The notes below the pieces were generated by a model that saw nothing but the letters and a program-made list of their open reading frames with translations, was not told the DNA's origin and made no database searches. Below are positions 39,256 to 51,635 of a stretch of DNA of 64,000 nucleotides, in pieces (position 1 is the stretch's first letter; the number at the start of each line of letters is the position of its first letter). Source of the stretch: Gp6-AA40 sp963818645 (GTDB lineage: Bacteria > Acidobacteriota > Vicinamibacteria > Vicinamibacterales > UBA2999). Made by a program: the position numbers and the translations under genes. The stretch spans positions 148,591 through 212,590 of the forward strand of contig CAWFTF010000001.1 in assembly GCA_963818645.1 (NCBI GenBank), in the 5' to 3' direction.

Positions 39256-40913
39256 TTAGAAGCGTCTGAGCTTGAACCAGAAGAACGCGTAGGGCCCCAA
39301 GGTGAGCATGTACGGCAGTTCTCCGATGCGTGGAAACAGGCTTCGCCCGAACATCTCGATCGGAAGAGCACCCGCCAGCGACTCCAGGTCGAGCTCGACC
39401 GCCTGCGCGCTACTCGACAGGTTGTAGACGCAGAGCACCTGCTCCTTACCAAGCGTTCTCAGGTACGCCAGCACCCGATGATTCGCCGGTTTCAGCAACG
39501 TCGTCTGGCCGCGGCTGAAGACCTGCGACGATTGACGCACGGCAATCAACTTGCGCATCCAGTTCAGGAGCGAGTGGTCCGCGCGTTTCTGCGATTCGAC
39601 GTTGACCGCCTGGTAGCCGAAGAGGGGATTGGAGATGAGCGGTTGCGCGAGGCGTTCGGGATCGGTGGTTGAGAACCCGGCATTCCATCCGCCGTTCCAC
39701 TGCATCGGCGTGCGAACGCCGTTGCGGTCGCCGAGGTAGATGTTGTCCCCCATGCCGATCTCGTCGCCGTAGTAGATGATCGGGCTGCCCGGCATCGACA
39801 TCAGCATCGCATTCATCAACTCGATTCGGCGGCGATCGCCATCGAGGAGCGGCGCCAGCCGCCGCCGGATGCCGAGGTAGATGCGTGATGCGGGATCGCG
39901 CGCGTACTCATCGATCATGTAGGCGCGCTCGACGTCGGTCACCATCTCGAGGGTGAGCTCGTCATGGTTGCGGAGGAAGATACCCCACTGACAGCTCTCC
40001 GGGATCTCGGGCGTGCGTTCAATGACCTCGACGAGCGGCTTGCGATCCTCGAGACGCACGGCCATGAACATGCGCGTCATCAGGGGGAAGTGAAACGCCA
40101 TGTGGAACTCGTCGCCTTCGCCGAAGTACGAGCGCACGAGCTCAGGCGGCTGGTTCGGCTCCGCGAGCAGCATGCGATCGGGGAAGTGCGCGTCGAGTTG
40201 GCTCCGCAGGAACTTGATGACCGCGTGCGTCTCGGGCAGCCCTTCGCAGCTCGTGTTCTCCCGCTCGATGAGATACGGCACCGCATCCACCCGGAACCCG
40301 TCGACGCCGAGTCCGAGCCAGAAGTGCATCACGTTCCACATCTCTTCGCGGACGGCCGGGTTGTCGTAGTTCAAATCCGGCTGGTGGCTGAAGAAGCGAT
40401 GCCAGTAATACGCCTTCGACTCGGGATCCCACGCCCAGTTCGAGCGCTCGATGTCGACGAAGATGATGCGGACGTTGCGATAGCGATCGTCGGTATCGCT
40501 CCAGACGTACCAATCGCGTCGCGGGTTGTCGCGTGACGAACGCGCTTCCTTGAACCACGCGTGCTGATCGGAGGTGTGATTGAGCACCAGTTCAGTGACG
40601 ACACGCAGACGACGGGCGTGGGCGGCGTCGAGGAACTCGCGAAAGTCGTCGAGCGTGCCGTAGCTGGGATGGATGCTGTAGTAGTCCGCGATGTCGTAGC
40701 CATCATCGCGAAACGGTGATGGATACATCGGAAGCAGCCATAGGCAGGTGACGCCGAGATCCGCGAGGTAGTCGAGCTTGCTCGACAGACCTTTGAAGTC
40801 GCCAATGCCGTCACCGTTGCTGTCTGCAAACGTCTTGACGTGCAACTGGTAGATGACGGCGTCCTTGAACCACAGCGGCTGCGGATCGGATGCAGGCATT
40901 GGCAATGGCAAGC

Positions 40914-40917
<4 letters not shown>
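39256..40917 (-). CDS. treS: Trehalose synthase (maltose alpha-D-glucosyltransferase)
   Basis: This 553-residue GH13 enzyme interconverts maltose and trehalose in the cytosol. The TreS signature WYVWSDTDDRYRNVRIIF and the HRFFSHQPDLNYDNP segment are clear. The catalytic triad is Asp in GVDGFRVDAVPY, Glu in LLAEPNQ and Asp in LRNHDELTLE. It starts at GTG 40917, which overlaps the stop of the debranching-enzyme gene (GTGA). That coupling decides the start over ATG 40899. There is no fused maltokinase domain, unlike many TreS-Pep2 proteins. It works with the neighbouring debranching enzyme and glycosyltransferase in sugar-osmolyte metabolism. Confidence 0.88.
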
Positions 40918-43059
<2,142 letters not shown>

Positions 43060-43144
43060 GCCGGCCTCGACGAGGTCAATGACATCAGAATGGGTGAAAG
43101 AGACGGTCGATCCTAACACTCCGCCCGAACACCCACTCCTTCGA

Positions 43145-43966
43145 TTACTTGCGTAGTGCGTCGATTCGCTGTTGCAGTCGCGGGTTGGGAAAAGTCTTGA
43201 CCACGGACTCGAGGGCCGATGCCGCCGCGTCCTTCTGGCCGAGTGCCTCGTGGGCGTCGGCCTGAAGGGTGGCACGCTGAAACGCCATGAAGCGATTACC
43301 GGGCGGCAAATCGATTTTCGCGAGCGCGTCGAGAGCGCCTTGCGGATTGTCTCGATCGCGGAGCATGGACTCGGCTTCGAGCATCCGCACTTCCGGATCA
43401 GTCGGGAAGCGCGCGGCAGCGGCAGAGAACAGCGTGGCTGCCTGGTCGGCTCGGCCTGCGCTGCGTTCGGCCAGCGCCTGGTGGTAGTAGCCGGCCAGCA
43501 ACAGCCGCTCCACATCCTTCGTATCGCCGGATCGAATGCCGACGCCGCCGGCATAGCCGTACACCAGCTCGCCGCCGTGCTCGCCCGCTTCGTAGACGCA
43601 GACGACGGCCGCAAGCCCCGCGACCGCTGCTAGAGAGTGCACCAGCCTGACCTTTGGCGATCTGCGCATGACGAGCCCGAGGATCTCGATGGCGCCGACG
43701 ATGAGCAAGGCCGTTTGTGTCCGCTCACCCCATTCCTCGTGCTCCATCACTGCCGGCCGTGCGCCGGGTGCCCGTTCGACCGGTCCGTGCGCCGCGGTGC
43801 CCGATCGCACCGACACAACCGACGAAACCGCCGCAAGCAGCAGGAGAGTCGTCGCTGCCGGACTCGCGAACGCGGGCTTGCCGAGCAGCGACACCAGTCT
43901 GAGCGCCACGCCGACGATGGCGAGCACGATCGTGAAGTGCACGACTTGCGGATGCAGAGCGCCCAT
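43145..43966 (-). CDS. DUF2231 membrane protein with TPR-like tail
   Basis: This 273-residue protein has four membrane helices in the first 145 residues. It starts LHPQVVHFTIVLAIVGVALRL, the classic DUF2231 opening with a conserved histidine pair thought to suit haem or redox ligands. The last 120 residues form TPR-like repeats (LLAGYYHQALAERSAGRADQAATLFSAAAARFP, QADAHEALGQKDAAASALE). It lies next to two cytochrome genes on the same strand, and DUF2231 proteins are often found with cytochromes. Its function is unknown, but membrane redox assembly is a reasonable guess. Confidence 0.75.
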   Translation of the reverse strand: MGALHPQVVHFTIVLAIVGVALRLVSLLGKPAFASPAATTLLLLAAVSSVVSVRSGTAAHGPVERAPGARPAVMEHEEWGERTQTALLIVGAIEILGLVMRRSPKVRLVHSLAAVAGLAAVVCVYEAGEHGGELVYGYAGGVGIRSGDTKDVERLLLAGYYHQALAERSAGRADQAATLFSAAAARFPTDPEVRMLEAESMLRDRDNPQGALDALAKIDLPPGNRFMAFQRATLQADAHEALGQKDAAASALESVVKTFPNPRLQQRIDALRK

Positions 43967-44001
43967 GTGTTAGCCCATCCCTGAAGAGAGCGGCGGTCGG
44001 C

Positions 44002-45666
44002 CTATGGTCGGACGGCCAATGGGGTGGTCGCGGTGGCCACGAGGACCGACGATGTCGACGACATCGATCGATAGTAGGAGACGAAGCGTTTCGGTTCGGG
44101 CGCGTCGTAGCCGTCCAGGTTGTTCGCCCATCGGTATCCGATCGACTGGTAGAGAAGCTCCACCTGCACAGTGTACGGCCCGCCGCCAGACACATCGACT
44201 GCGTACCGTACCTGATCGCCGCTCTGACTGAAGTCCGCATCGTTGGCGGCGAGACCGTAGACCGCGATCTCGGCTGGTGCTGTGGACTTCTCGAACCCGC
44301 GCGGGAGCAAGCGATTGTCCTTCAAGTACTGCGTCGCTGTCAGGAGTCCTGTCGTCGGCGTTCCGGAGCGATCTCCGAGAACAGGCTCGTAGATCTGGAC
44401 CTGATCGGGCTGGGTAATCTGCTCGTAGTGAGGCTCGTATCGCCGGGGATCGATGTCGTTGTCGTTGCCTCGAATCGCGCCGGTGCCGTCAACGGCGCCA
44501 GACTCGAAGACCAGCGCGTCACCGCTTCGAACCGTGACGTGCAACCAGGCACGGCGCGAAGGATAGCCGGTGGGGAACTTATGGCCGGTGAGATTGCGCA
44601 CATCGACGCGGAACTCCAGTTGCCTCCCGTTGATCTGCAGCGGTGAGATCGACAGCGTGGCGGTCTCACCCTGGAGCTGACGGATGGTGGCTCGCGCCGT
44701 CGCGTCGAGCTCGGACGGAAGCGCCGCGACACCCAGTTCGTTCCGGTAGCGATTGAGCATGCGGACCATGAACGCGTTGCCGCCAACGAAAACGTGCTGA
44801 GCCATCTCATCGCGAGCGGCACCCAGCACTGAAGACGCCCGAACGGGTCCGGCGACGCGCGGCATATGACACGACTGGCAGCTGCGCTCTTCTGTGCGGA
44901 ACGCGCTGTGCTGCCATTCCTGATAGTTCATCTGCTCGGGGAGCGATCCGATGACCTCGCCGTTCGGGCCGAACGCTTCCGTGATCAGGGTGTGGCACGA
45001 CGCGCAGAGCTCCGATTGCTTGATGTGTGTCGCCTCGGACTGCACGAATCCCGTGACCGATCGCATGATCGACTGCCGGCCGCGATCGACCTGATACGGT
45101 CCAAAAATCGTGCGGGTGCCGTCGGCGCGGGTGGGGAGGAGCGTGAAGTTCGCGTTGAAGCTCTCTCGAGTGCCGAGTCTGTCAGGAGCAATCTGATGGC
45201 AAACGGTGCACGAGATGCCGTCGGACGCCAGCCGCTCCAGTTCTGATCCGCCGGGACCGGCGACCGGCAGGTGAGTAAAGACCTCTCCTTTGCCGCCAGC
45301 GGCGTGCGCGATCTTCTGCGCCATCGGCATGTGGCACGCCGAGCACTCGTTCTGAATGTCCGCCGACCGCTTGGGATGGTCGATGGTCTCGCGCCGAACG
45401 GCTGCCTGCCAGTAAGGATCCCTGGCAGAATTCGCCATCATCGTCGAACGCCAGGTCGCCCCGATCGAGACATCTTCACCATCAGGCGACAGGAGCGTGT
45501 TGTGACACGCCAGGCAATTGTCCGAGTGCGTAAACAGCGACAGGTCCGGATGAGGGTTCTGCTCCCGAGAGCGAGATGTTTCTCGCGCATTGGGTGACGC
45601 CGCGAACACGGCGAGGATCCAGATCGTGCAGGCGAGTGGGAGCAGCCGGCGTGTGGGAATGGTCAT
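44002..45666 (-). CDS. Pentaheme cytochrome c, periplasmic
   Basis: This 554-residue exported protein has a signal peptide (LLPLACTIWILAVFAASP) and five CxxCH haem sites at residues 51-55, 108-112, 153-157, 221-225 and 263-267, in the style of cytochrome c554/hydroxylamine-oxidoreductase-like proteins. Spare histidines suited as distal ligands lie between them. Residues from about 330 form a haem-free beta-rich domain (LEFRVDVRNLTGHKFPTGYPSR). The VRNLTGHKFPTGYP motif is known from c-type cytochrome fusion proteins. It is 6 bases downstream of the next cytochrome gene and surely in one operon with it. It probably moves electrons across the periplasm. Confidence 0.82.
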   Translation of the reverse strand: MTIPTRRLLPLACTIWILAVFAASPNARETSRSREQNPHPDLSLFTHSDNCLACHNTLLSPDGEDVSIGATWRSTMMANSARDPYWQAAVRRETIDHPKRSADIQNECSACHMPMAQKIAHAAGGKGEVFTHLPVAGPGGSELERLASDGISCTVCHQIAPDRLGTRESFNANFTLLPTRADGTRTIFGPYQVDRGRQSIMRSVTGFVQSEATHIKQSELCASCHTLITEAFGPNGEVIGSLPEQMNYQEWQHSAFRTEERSCQSCHMPRVAGPVRASSVLGAARDEMAQHVFVGGNAFMVRMLNRYRNELGVAALPSELDATARATIRQLQGETATLSISPLQINGRQLEFRVDVRNLTGHKFPTGYPSRRAWLHVTVRSGDALVFESGAVDGTGAIRGNDNDIDPRRYEPHYEQITQPDQVQIYEPVLGDRSGTPTTGLLTATQYLKDNRLLPRGFEKSTAPAEIAVYGLAANDADFSQSGDQVRYAVDVSGGGPYTVQVELLYQSIGYRWANNLDGYDAPEPKRFVSYYRSMSSTSSVLVATATTPLAVRP

Positions 45667-45672
45667 CGCGCC

Positions 45673-46833
45673 CTATTTCCAGAACTGAAACAGTCCACCG
45701 TCGAACCAATCCCACAGGAAGTAGGTCAACATCTGCGGCTTTCGTTCCTCACGCTCGTTGAGAGGCACTCGAACACCAACGCTGAGCAGGATGTGTTGCA
45801 ACTTGCTAAGAGAAATCTGCACCTGAGGCACCACATCCCACTCTGTGGCGGCTCCCTGCGGACTCGCCGTGAGCACTTCGAGCATCGGGGTCCATGCCCG
45901 GCCGAATCCCTGATCCCGTGCGAACGTGTATCCGAAGGCCGTGCGCGCAAAGGCTTCGGTGTCGCCGAGCGTCTGGTCCGATGGGAACTCGACGCCGGCA
46001 TGCACCTGAAGAAAGGCGTTCGGGCCGATCATCTGCCCCCACATCGCGAACGGCTCGTAGGTCCAGAACCCATTCCCGAGCCCTTCGCTCTCCTTGCCCG
46101 TTGGCGCGACGATTGCGCCGCCCGCCGCGAAGATGCTTCCCCGATCCAGGTTGGCGTAGAAGGTTCGCCGCACCGCAAACTCGACGTCGCCGATGCCACG
46201 ACTCCACGCGCCGGCGGGTTCCTGCTGCTGTGCCGCGATTGGAAGCTTGACCTCGAATTGTCCGCGTGAGCCGATGCGATGCTCGTAGACCAGCTCGTTG
46301 TCGATCGCTTTGGCACCGGACCCGGTGACGCCGGTGGTCCAGACGGTTTCGTTCTCGGGAAATGCTTTCTCGGTGAAAAAGGCGCGCGGAAGATTCAGAT
46401 CGCCACGGGGCCACGACGCGTCCTTGCAGAACGTCCAGACATACTTCACCGCCCGCTCGATCTGTTCAAGGGTCAGTGCGTCGCCGAACGCCGGCATGTG
46501 GCGATCGAGGGCGCGAACAGGGCCGCCTCGATGGACGACGGCGATCCAATCCGCCGTCGGCTCCACGGTATTGGTTGCGCAGTCGTTGAAGTCTGGAAAA
46601 CTGTGTCCGTTCGGGAGTGGCAATTGAAATCCGACGACGGTCTGCGGTTGCCCCGAGCCATCGACGCTGTGGCACGCGGTGCACGCCTGACGGTAAATCT
46701 CCTCGCCCGAGGAATCGGCCGGCAGCAGAGGCGTGGACGCCGGTGCCGTGTCCTGTGATGCACGGACCGAGACGGTCAGAGCGATCGACAGGCACAGCAG
46801 CGCGACGAAATTCAGCGTGGCCGGATGCCGCAT
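45673..46833 (-). CDS. Monoheme cytochrome c fused to outer-membrane-like C-terminal domain
   Basis: This 386-residue exported protein has a signal peptide, then a class I cytochrome c domain with CTACH near residues 51-55 and a distal-Met segment RHMPAFGDALT. From about residue 150 a beta-rich region with alternating hydrophobic residues and a terminal aromatic pattern (ending DGGLFQFWK) resembles an outer-membrane barrel or transporter-like protein (FEVKLPIAA, DVEFAVRRTFYANL, PQVQISLSKL, HILLSVGVRVPL). ATG 46833 is preferred to TTG 46839. It precedes the pentaheme gene by 6 bases. It may anchor haem at the outer membrane. Confidence 0.75.
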   Translation of the reverse strand: MRHPATLNFVALLCLSIALTVSVRASQDTAPASTPLLPADSSGEEIYRQACTACHSVDGSGQPQTVVGFQLPLPNGHSFPDFNDCATNTVEPTADWIAVVHRGGPVRALDRHMPAFGDALTLEQIERAVKYVWTFCKDASWPRGDLNLPRAFFTEKAFPENETVWTTGVTGSGAKAIDNELVYEHRIGSRGQFEVKLPIAAQQQEPAGAWSRGIGDVEFAVRRTFYANLDRGSIFAAGGAIVAPTGKESEGLGNGFWTYEPFAMWGQMIGPNAFLQVHAGVEFPSDQTLGDTEAFARTAFGYTFARDQGFGRAWTPMLEVLTASPQGAATEWDVVPQVQISLSKLQHILLSVGVRVPLNEREERKPQMLTYFLWDWFDGGLFQFWK

Positions 46834-46912
46834 GAGCAACCCGATGCTGCATCAGGAACTCCAATCGCTCAAAGCCTGCGAACGAGTCTCAGAATCAGTC
46901 TTGGATTGGGAG

Positions 46913-48761
46913 TTACTTCTTGATCGTCCGCGCGGAGGTCGATGATGCGCACGCGCGTGTCTTGCGGGCGCGCTCAGTGGCCCTCGGACGGGCGTGCCGA
47001 TCTCTCAGGTACTGCTCCATCTGCGCCGGCGGAAGCGGCGGACTGAGCAGATGACCCTGATACAGATCGCAGCCATGACGCTCGAGGAATGCGCGCTGGA
47101 CCTCGGTCTCGACACCCTCGGCCACCACCGTCAGATCGAGCGAGTGAGCCATCATCACGATGGCGCGCACGAGCGCGCCCTGCTTGGCCCCGGCGCCGAC
47201 GTCTTCCACGAATGCCTTGTCGATCTTCAGCACGTCGACGGGCAGTCGCTGCAGGCGGCCAAGAGACGAGTATCCGGTTCCGAAGTCGTCAACCGAGACG
47301 CGAACGCCGTCTTCGCGTAAGTCCGACAGCAACTGGGTGGCGACGACGTCGGAGAACATCAGTCCGCTTTCCGTCAACTCCAGTTCGAGCATCGACATCG
47401 AGAGACCTGCATCGCGCACGTGCTGGCGCAACATCGCTGGCAGCACTCCGTCACGGACTTCGACGCCGGAGATGTTGATGGCGAGCCGCATGCCGTGCGC
47501 CGAGTCTGGCATGGTGCCAGGAGCGGAACTGTTTCATCGCCGTTCCGCACACGAAGTTGGTGATCTCGGAGATCACGCCGGCGTCTTCGGCAAGCTGAAT
47601 CAACTCGTTGGTTGACACCGCTTCCCGCGACGGGTCGTTCCACCGCACGAGCGCCTCGAGGCCGGACAGCGCACCGGTGCGCAAGTCCGCTTGCGGCTGG
47701 TAGTACACCTCGAGCTCTTCAAGATCGATGGCGCGGCGCACGGTGCTGAAGACGAGCGGCGTCGTGGCCGATGGCCGCGCCATGTCGTCCGTGTAGCGTC
47801 GCATCGTGTTCCGGAGCCGCTTCGCCGCCGACAACGCATCGTCCGCCATCCGCAGGAGCGTGTGCTGGTTGTCGCTGTGATCCGGGTACACGACTGCACC
47901 GATGCTGCACGAGATGTGAACCGCGTGACCGTCGAGGATGAAAGGCTGGCGGACGACCTCGAGCAGTTTCTGCGCGACGAGCTCGGCTCGTTCAAACGAC
48001 GTCAGCTCGGTCAGTATCACGGCGAACTCGTCGCCGCTCAGGCGAGCGACGGTGTCCTGCTTGCGGATCACAGAGTGAAACCGTTCGGCAATCTGCTGGA
48101 GCAGCAGATCGCCAATGGTGTGTCCCAGGCTGTCGTTGACCACCTTGAAGCGATCGAGGTCGATATAGAAGACGGCGAGACGCCGGCGATTGCGCGCGGC
48201 GCTGGCGATCGCCTGACCGAGCCGATCGAGGAACAGTTGCCGGTTCGGCAAGCCGGTCAGCGTGTCGTGGTACGCGAGGTGCGCCAGCGTGGCCTGGCGT
48301 CTCTCGGTGATGCGACGCATGAGGCTGAAGCCGGTGCCGATGCCGAGGTACTTCCCGCGGCGCGTGACGATGAACCCATCGAAGATGTACTTCGTGTGGT
48401 CGTCGCTGAGGATTTCGCTGAGCTGATCGATGGGCGCGTGCTCGTCGAGAATGAGCGGTGTCCGATCCATCACCATGCCGACCGGACGATTCTTCAGGGT
48501 CTCTTCGCCGGACTGCTGCCACAGAGTTTCGCGGAAGCGGAAGCGATTGATAAGGCCGATCGGCGTGCCGTGGTCGTCGACGACGGCTAGTGCGTAGAGT
48601 GTCGCGTCGGCAATGAATGCTTCGTGCGCACCCATGGCTGACGCGCTCGGACGAAGTGGGGGAGTGGGGCGAACGAGTCCAGCGAGTGTGTCTTCCGGGG
48701 CCGCGATGGTCCCCGGACTGTCATCGATATGAAGTGGAACCCGTGCACTCTGCCGGGACAT
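46913..48761 (-). CDS. CBS-GGDEF-EAL cyclic-di-GMP protein, one frameshift
   Basis: This cytosolic protein of about 615 residues has a CBS pair (about 35-165), a GGDEF domain (HDTLTGLPNRQLFLDRL; catalytic motif reads SGDEF instead of GGDEF) and an EAL domain. EAL residues needed for c-di-GMP hydrolysis are present: LEALVRW, NIS, LELTES, DDFGTGYSS, LKIDKAFV, VAEGVET and the QG loop. The frame changes near 47511; deleting one C gives FRSWHMPDSAHGMRLAINISG. So the phosphodiesterase half looks active and the cyclase half modified. CBS domains suggest control by adenine nucleotides. ATG 48761 is the most upstream start that does not run into the neighbouring gene. Confidence 0.78.
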
Positions 48762-48880
48762 ACGAGAGACATATCGACTGAATGCGGATGAATCAGAAGA
48801 GCAGGAGCGTGCAGTGCGGGGGAATTCTCTTGTGAAAACGAGGGCACTCCTGTGCCTTCTCGTTCGAGAGCCGTGTTCAT

Positions 48881-50545
48881 CTACGCGGAGTCCCGCGCAC
48901 GGCGCCGCCTTGGCCCGCCCTCTTCGGCCAGCAGCGACGTCAGCTTCGTGCTGAGGGCCGGGCCCAGGTGATCGATGCGCGCGATCGTCGTGGCGTTGCG
49001 GTAAAAGAGCGACACGTCGTGGCCGATGCCGATTGCCGCCAGCTGCACCGGCGACCGGGTTTCGATATCGGTGACGACCTGCTGCAGGTGGCTTTCGAGG
49101 TACTCGTGCCCGTTCGCTGCGAGTGTCGCTTCGTCCATCGGCGTGCCGTCTGACACCACGACCAGTATTCGCCGGCGCTCCGATCGTGCGAGGAGGCGCG
49201 CGTGCGCCCATGCCAGCGCTTCGCCGTCGATGTTCTCTTTCAGCATCTCGTCGTGCAGGAATAGCCCCAGGGCGACGCGAGCACGGCGCCATGGGATGTC
49301 GGCGCTCTTGATGACGATGTGCTGGAGGGCATTGAGGCGGCCGGGGCCCTCTGGATACCCGTTCGCGGCCCACTCGCGAGCGGGTTCACCGCCGTCCCAT
49401 TCACGCGTGGTGAAACCGAGGACTTCGCATCGCACCCCACAGCGCTCGAGCACGCGCGCGAAGATTTCCACGGTCAGCGCCGCGATGAGCATTGGTCTGC
49501 CGCGCATCGATCCCGAGTGGTCGATCAGGAGCGTCACGACCGTGCTGGGAAACGGTGACTCGCCTTCTTCTTTGAACGGTCTTGCAGTCCCGCGACTCGC
49601 GACGAGTGCCGCCAGGCGGGAACCGTCGATCACGCCTTCCTCGAGATCGAAGCGCCAGTGGCGAGTCTGGCGAGCCATCAGGACGCGGAGGAGTCGCTTG
49701 GCAAGACGCGCCACAACGGGGCGAATCGATCCGAGCTCGGCCTCGAGCTTGAGGTGCAACTCGGCAAGCTCAGAACGGTCGACAAGGGCGGCAGCGTTGA
49801 CGATCCGATCGTGAGCGGTCGTATACGCCCGATAGGCCTCGCCTGATGTGCCACCTCTCGTGATCGCGCCGGAGCCGGCTGATTCCTCGGAGTCCTGGCT
49901 CCCCTCCTGTCGCTTCTTCAGCGGTGCGGAGGTCGCTCCAGGGTCGCCGCGACGCGGAAGAGTGCGGACGTTCAGTTTTTTCCGCAGATCGAAGGGCAAC
50001 GCCCCCGCTGGTGGCGCATCAGCTTTCGGAATGTGAGCCACTGCGGATCGGACCCACGTCGCGGCCTCCTCACTGAATCGCTGCTGGTCCCTCGAGAAGG
50101 CTGAAAGGGAAGCGAGGCCATCTGCCACATTCCCGGGGAGCTGCTTTCGAAGCCTTCCGACAAGGTCGGCTTTTTCTCTCGGGGCAGCGAGACCGCTCAG
50201 GGCCTCGAAGGCGAGCCATCGCACACCGTCCGGCTCGATGCCAGGATGCGAGAGCAGGTTCTTCGCCACGCCCTGCAGCCATTGCACGCCGATCGTGTCG
50301 AGGCGCGCGAGCTCCAGTGCATCGAAGAGATCTGAATCCGGCGTCCTGGTTGGCCGGGAACGCTGGTGGATCGACGTGTCATGAAAGCGCGCCCGCAACG
50401 CCAGGCGATCGCCGAACGCTCGCAGTCCGGAGAGTGTCGCGGCATCTGACTGAGCGACGGCGGCGTCAGCGAACGCGAGCCGCCCGAGTGCCCGCGTGCA
50501 CGCACCGACGGCCTCGACTGTTTTGTCCGGGAACGGACCGCTCAC
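48881..50545 (-). CDS. CobT-like VWA-domain protein
   Basis: This 554-residue cytosolic protein has a helical N-terminus, an acidic/mixed linker around residues 200-240 and a C-terminal von Willebrand A domain. The MIDAS motif DHSGSMRG is near residue 340, followed by the CobT-type TTREWDGG and VVSDGTPMDEATL segments. It is like CobT, a subunit of aerobic cobaltochelatase, whose AAA partner is CobS. Here the CobS-like gene overlaps by ATGA just upstream. No CobN or other cobalamin gene is seen, so the pair may act as a general AAA/VWA (MoxR-like) chaperone. Confidence 0.75.
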   Translation of the reverse strand: MSGPFPDKTVEAVGACTRALGRLAFADAAVAQSDAATLSGLRAFGDRLALRARFHDTSIHQRSRPTRTPDSDLFDALELARLDTIGVQWLQGVAKNLLSHPGIEPDGVRWLAFEALSGLAAPREKADLVGRLRKQLPGNVADGLASLSAFSRDQQRFSEEAATWVRSAVAHIPKADAPPAGALPFDLRKKLNVRTLPRRGDPGATSAPLKKRQEGSQDSEESAGSGAITRGGTSGEAYRAYTTAHDRIVNAAALVDRSELAELHLKLEAELGSIRPVVARLAKRLLRVLMARQTRHWRFDLEEGVIDGSRLAALVASRGTARPFKEEGESPFPSTVVTLLIDHSGSMRGRPMLIAALTVEIFARVLERCGVRCEVLGFTTREWDGGEPAREWAANGYPEGPGRLNALQHIVIKSADIPWRRARVALGLFLHDEMLKENIDGEALAWAHARLLARSERRRILVVVSDGTPMDEATLAANGHEYLESHLQQVVTDIETRSPVQLAAIGIGHDVSLFYRNATTIARIDHLGPALSTKLTSLLAEEGGPRRRRARDSA

Positions 50546-51550
50546 CTCAGGCCGGGCCCGCGCCGATCCTCGGGAAGGTCCTGCCCGATGCAGCGCTGGA
50601 AGTACTCGGCGACGAGGGTGCGCTCGTCCTCATCGCATCGATTGAGGAACGTGAGCTTGAAGGCCAGGGCGGTGTCGTGGAAGAGCGTGGTGTTTTGGGC
50701 CCAGGTGACGACGGTGCGCGGCGACATGAGCGTCGAGAGATCGCCGTCGCCAAACCCGCGCCGCGTCAGATTGGCGAGCGCCACCATCGCGCCGACCTGC
50801 GCGCGACCCGTCTGCGTTGCGGTATTCGGGGCAGCGTGCCAGCACGACGTCGACTTCGCGATCGTGTTCGAGGTAGTTCAGCGTCACGACGATGTTCCAG
50901 CGATCCATCTGCCCCTGATTGAGCGTCTGTGTCCCGTGATAGAGACCGCTGGCATCGCCGAGCCCCACCGTGTTTGCGGTCGCGAACAGCCGGAATGACG
51001 GATGCGGCTCGATCACGCGGCTCTGATCGAGCAGCGTGAGGCGTCCCTCCACTTCGAGGATGCGCTGAATGACGAACATGACATCGGCGCGGCCGGCGTC
51101 GTACTCGTCGAAGACGAGCGCGCACGGGCGCTGAAGCGCCCAGGTCAGAATCCCGGGCTGGAACTCAGTGACCTGTTTGCCGTCACGGACGACAATGGCG
51201 TCTTTGCCGATCAGGTCCATGCGGCTGACGTGTCCATCGAGGTTGACGCGGACGCACGGCCAATTGAGGCGAGAGGCGACCTGCTCGACGTGACTCGACT
51301 TGCCGGTCCCATGCCGGCCCTGGATCATCACGCGTCGGTTGTGCACGAACCCCGCGAGCAGCGCCAGCGTGGTGTCACGGTCGAAGACGTAGTCCGGGTC
51401 GAGCGGCGGAACGTGCTCCTCCGGTGAGGAGAACGCCGGTACCTGAAGGTCCGTGTCGATCTTGAAAAGCTCACGGGCCGAAACGATGACATCGGGTTGG
51501 CCGAGGGGGTTGGTGTCGCTGGCCGGTTGATACGCGGGGGTCAGGCTCAT
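50542..51550 (-). CDS. CobS-like AAA+ ATPase, one frameshift
   Basis: This MoxR/CobS-type AAA+ protein has about 335 residues. It starts with the CobS motif ARELFKIDTDLQVPAF, then PDYVFDRDTTLALLAGF. Walker A GRHGTGKS is at residues 78-85, Walker B ALVFDEYDAG near 145, then SFRLFATANTVGLGDASGLY and NQGQMDRWNIVVTLNYL. Near 50811 the frame changes; removing one C gives AQVGAMVALANLTRRGFGDGD and the protein ends at 50542. The last bases overlap the CobT-like start (ATGA). It would form the ring that works with the VWA protein to remodel a metal chelatase or another enzyme. Confidence 0.78.
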
Positions 51551-51635
51551 TCGAGATCAAATTATCGCCTAACCTTCGCGGACGGATTGAAGGTGCCTGT
51601 TTTCTTTGCCATCATGTGCGCCCGGAGGTTCGACG

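Noticed and set aside
43060..43614. Upstream extension of the debranching enzyme to 43614
   Set aside because: That part overlaps the DUF2231/TPR gene in another frame and has no CBM48 or other similarity; the conserved domain begins right after ATG 43059.
46857..46914. AACTCCAATC / GATTGGGAGTT inverted repeat as terminator of the c-di-GMP gene
   Set aside because: It has a bulge, a loop near 37 bases and lies partly inside the gene's last codons, with no T-run on the proper side.
48762..49373. N-terminal extension of the CBS-GGDEF-EAL protein to 49373
   Set aside because: The extension is antisense-like and frame-shifted across the CobT-like gene on the same strand, with no conserved domain before residue 1 of the chosen start.
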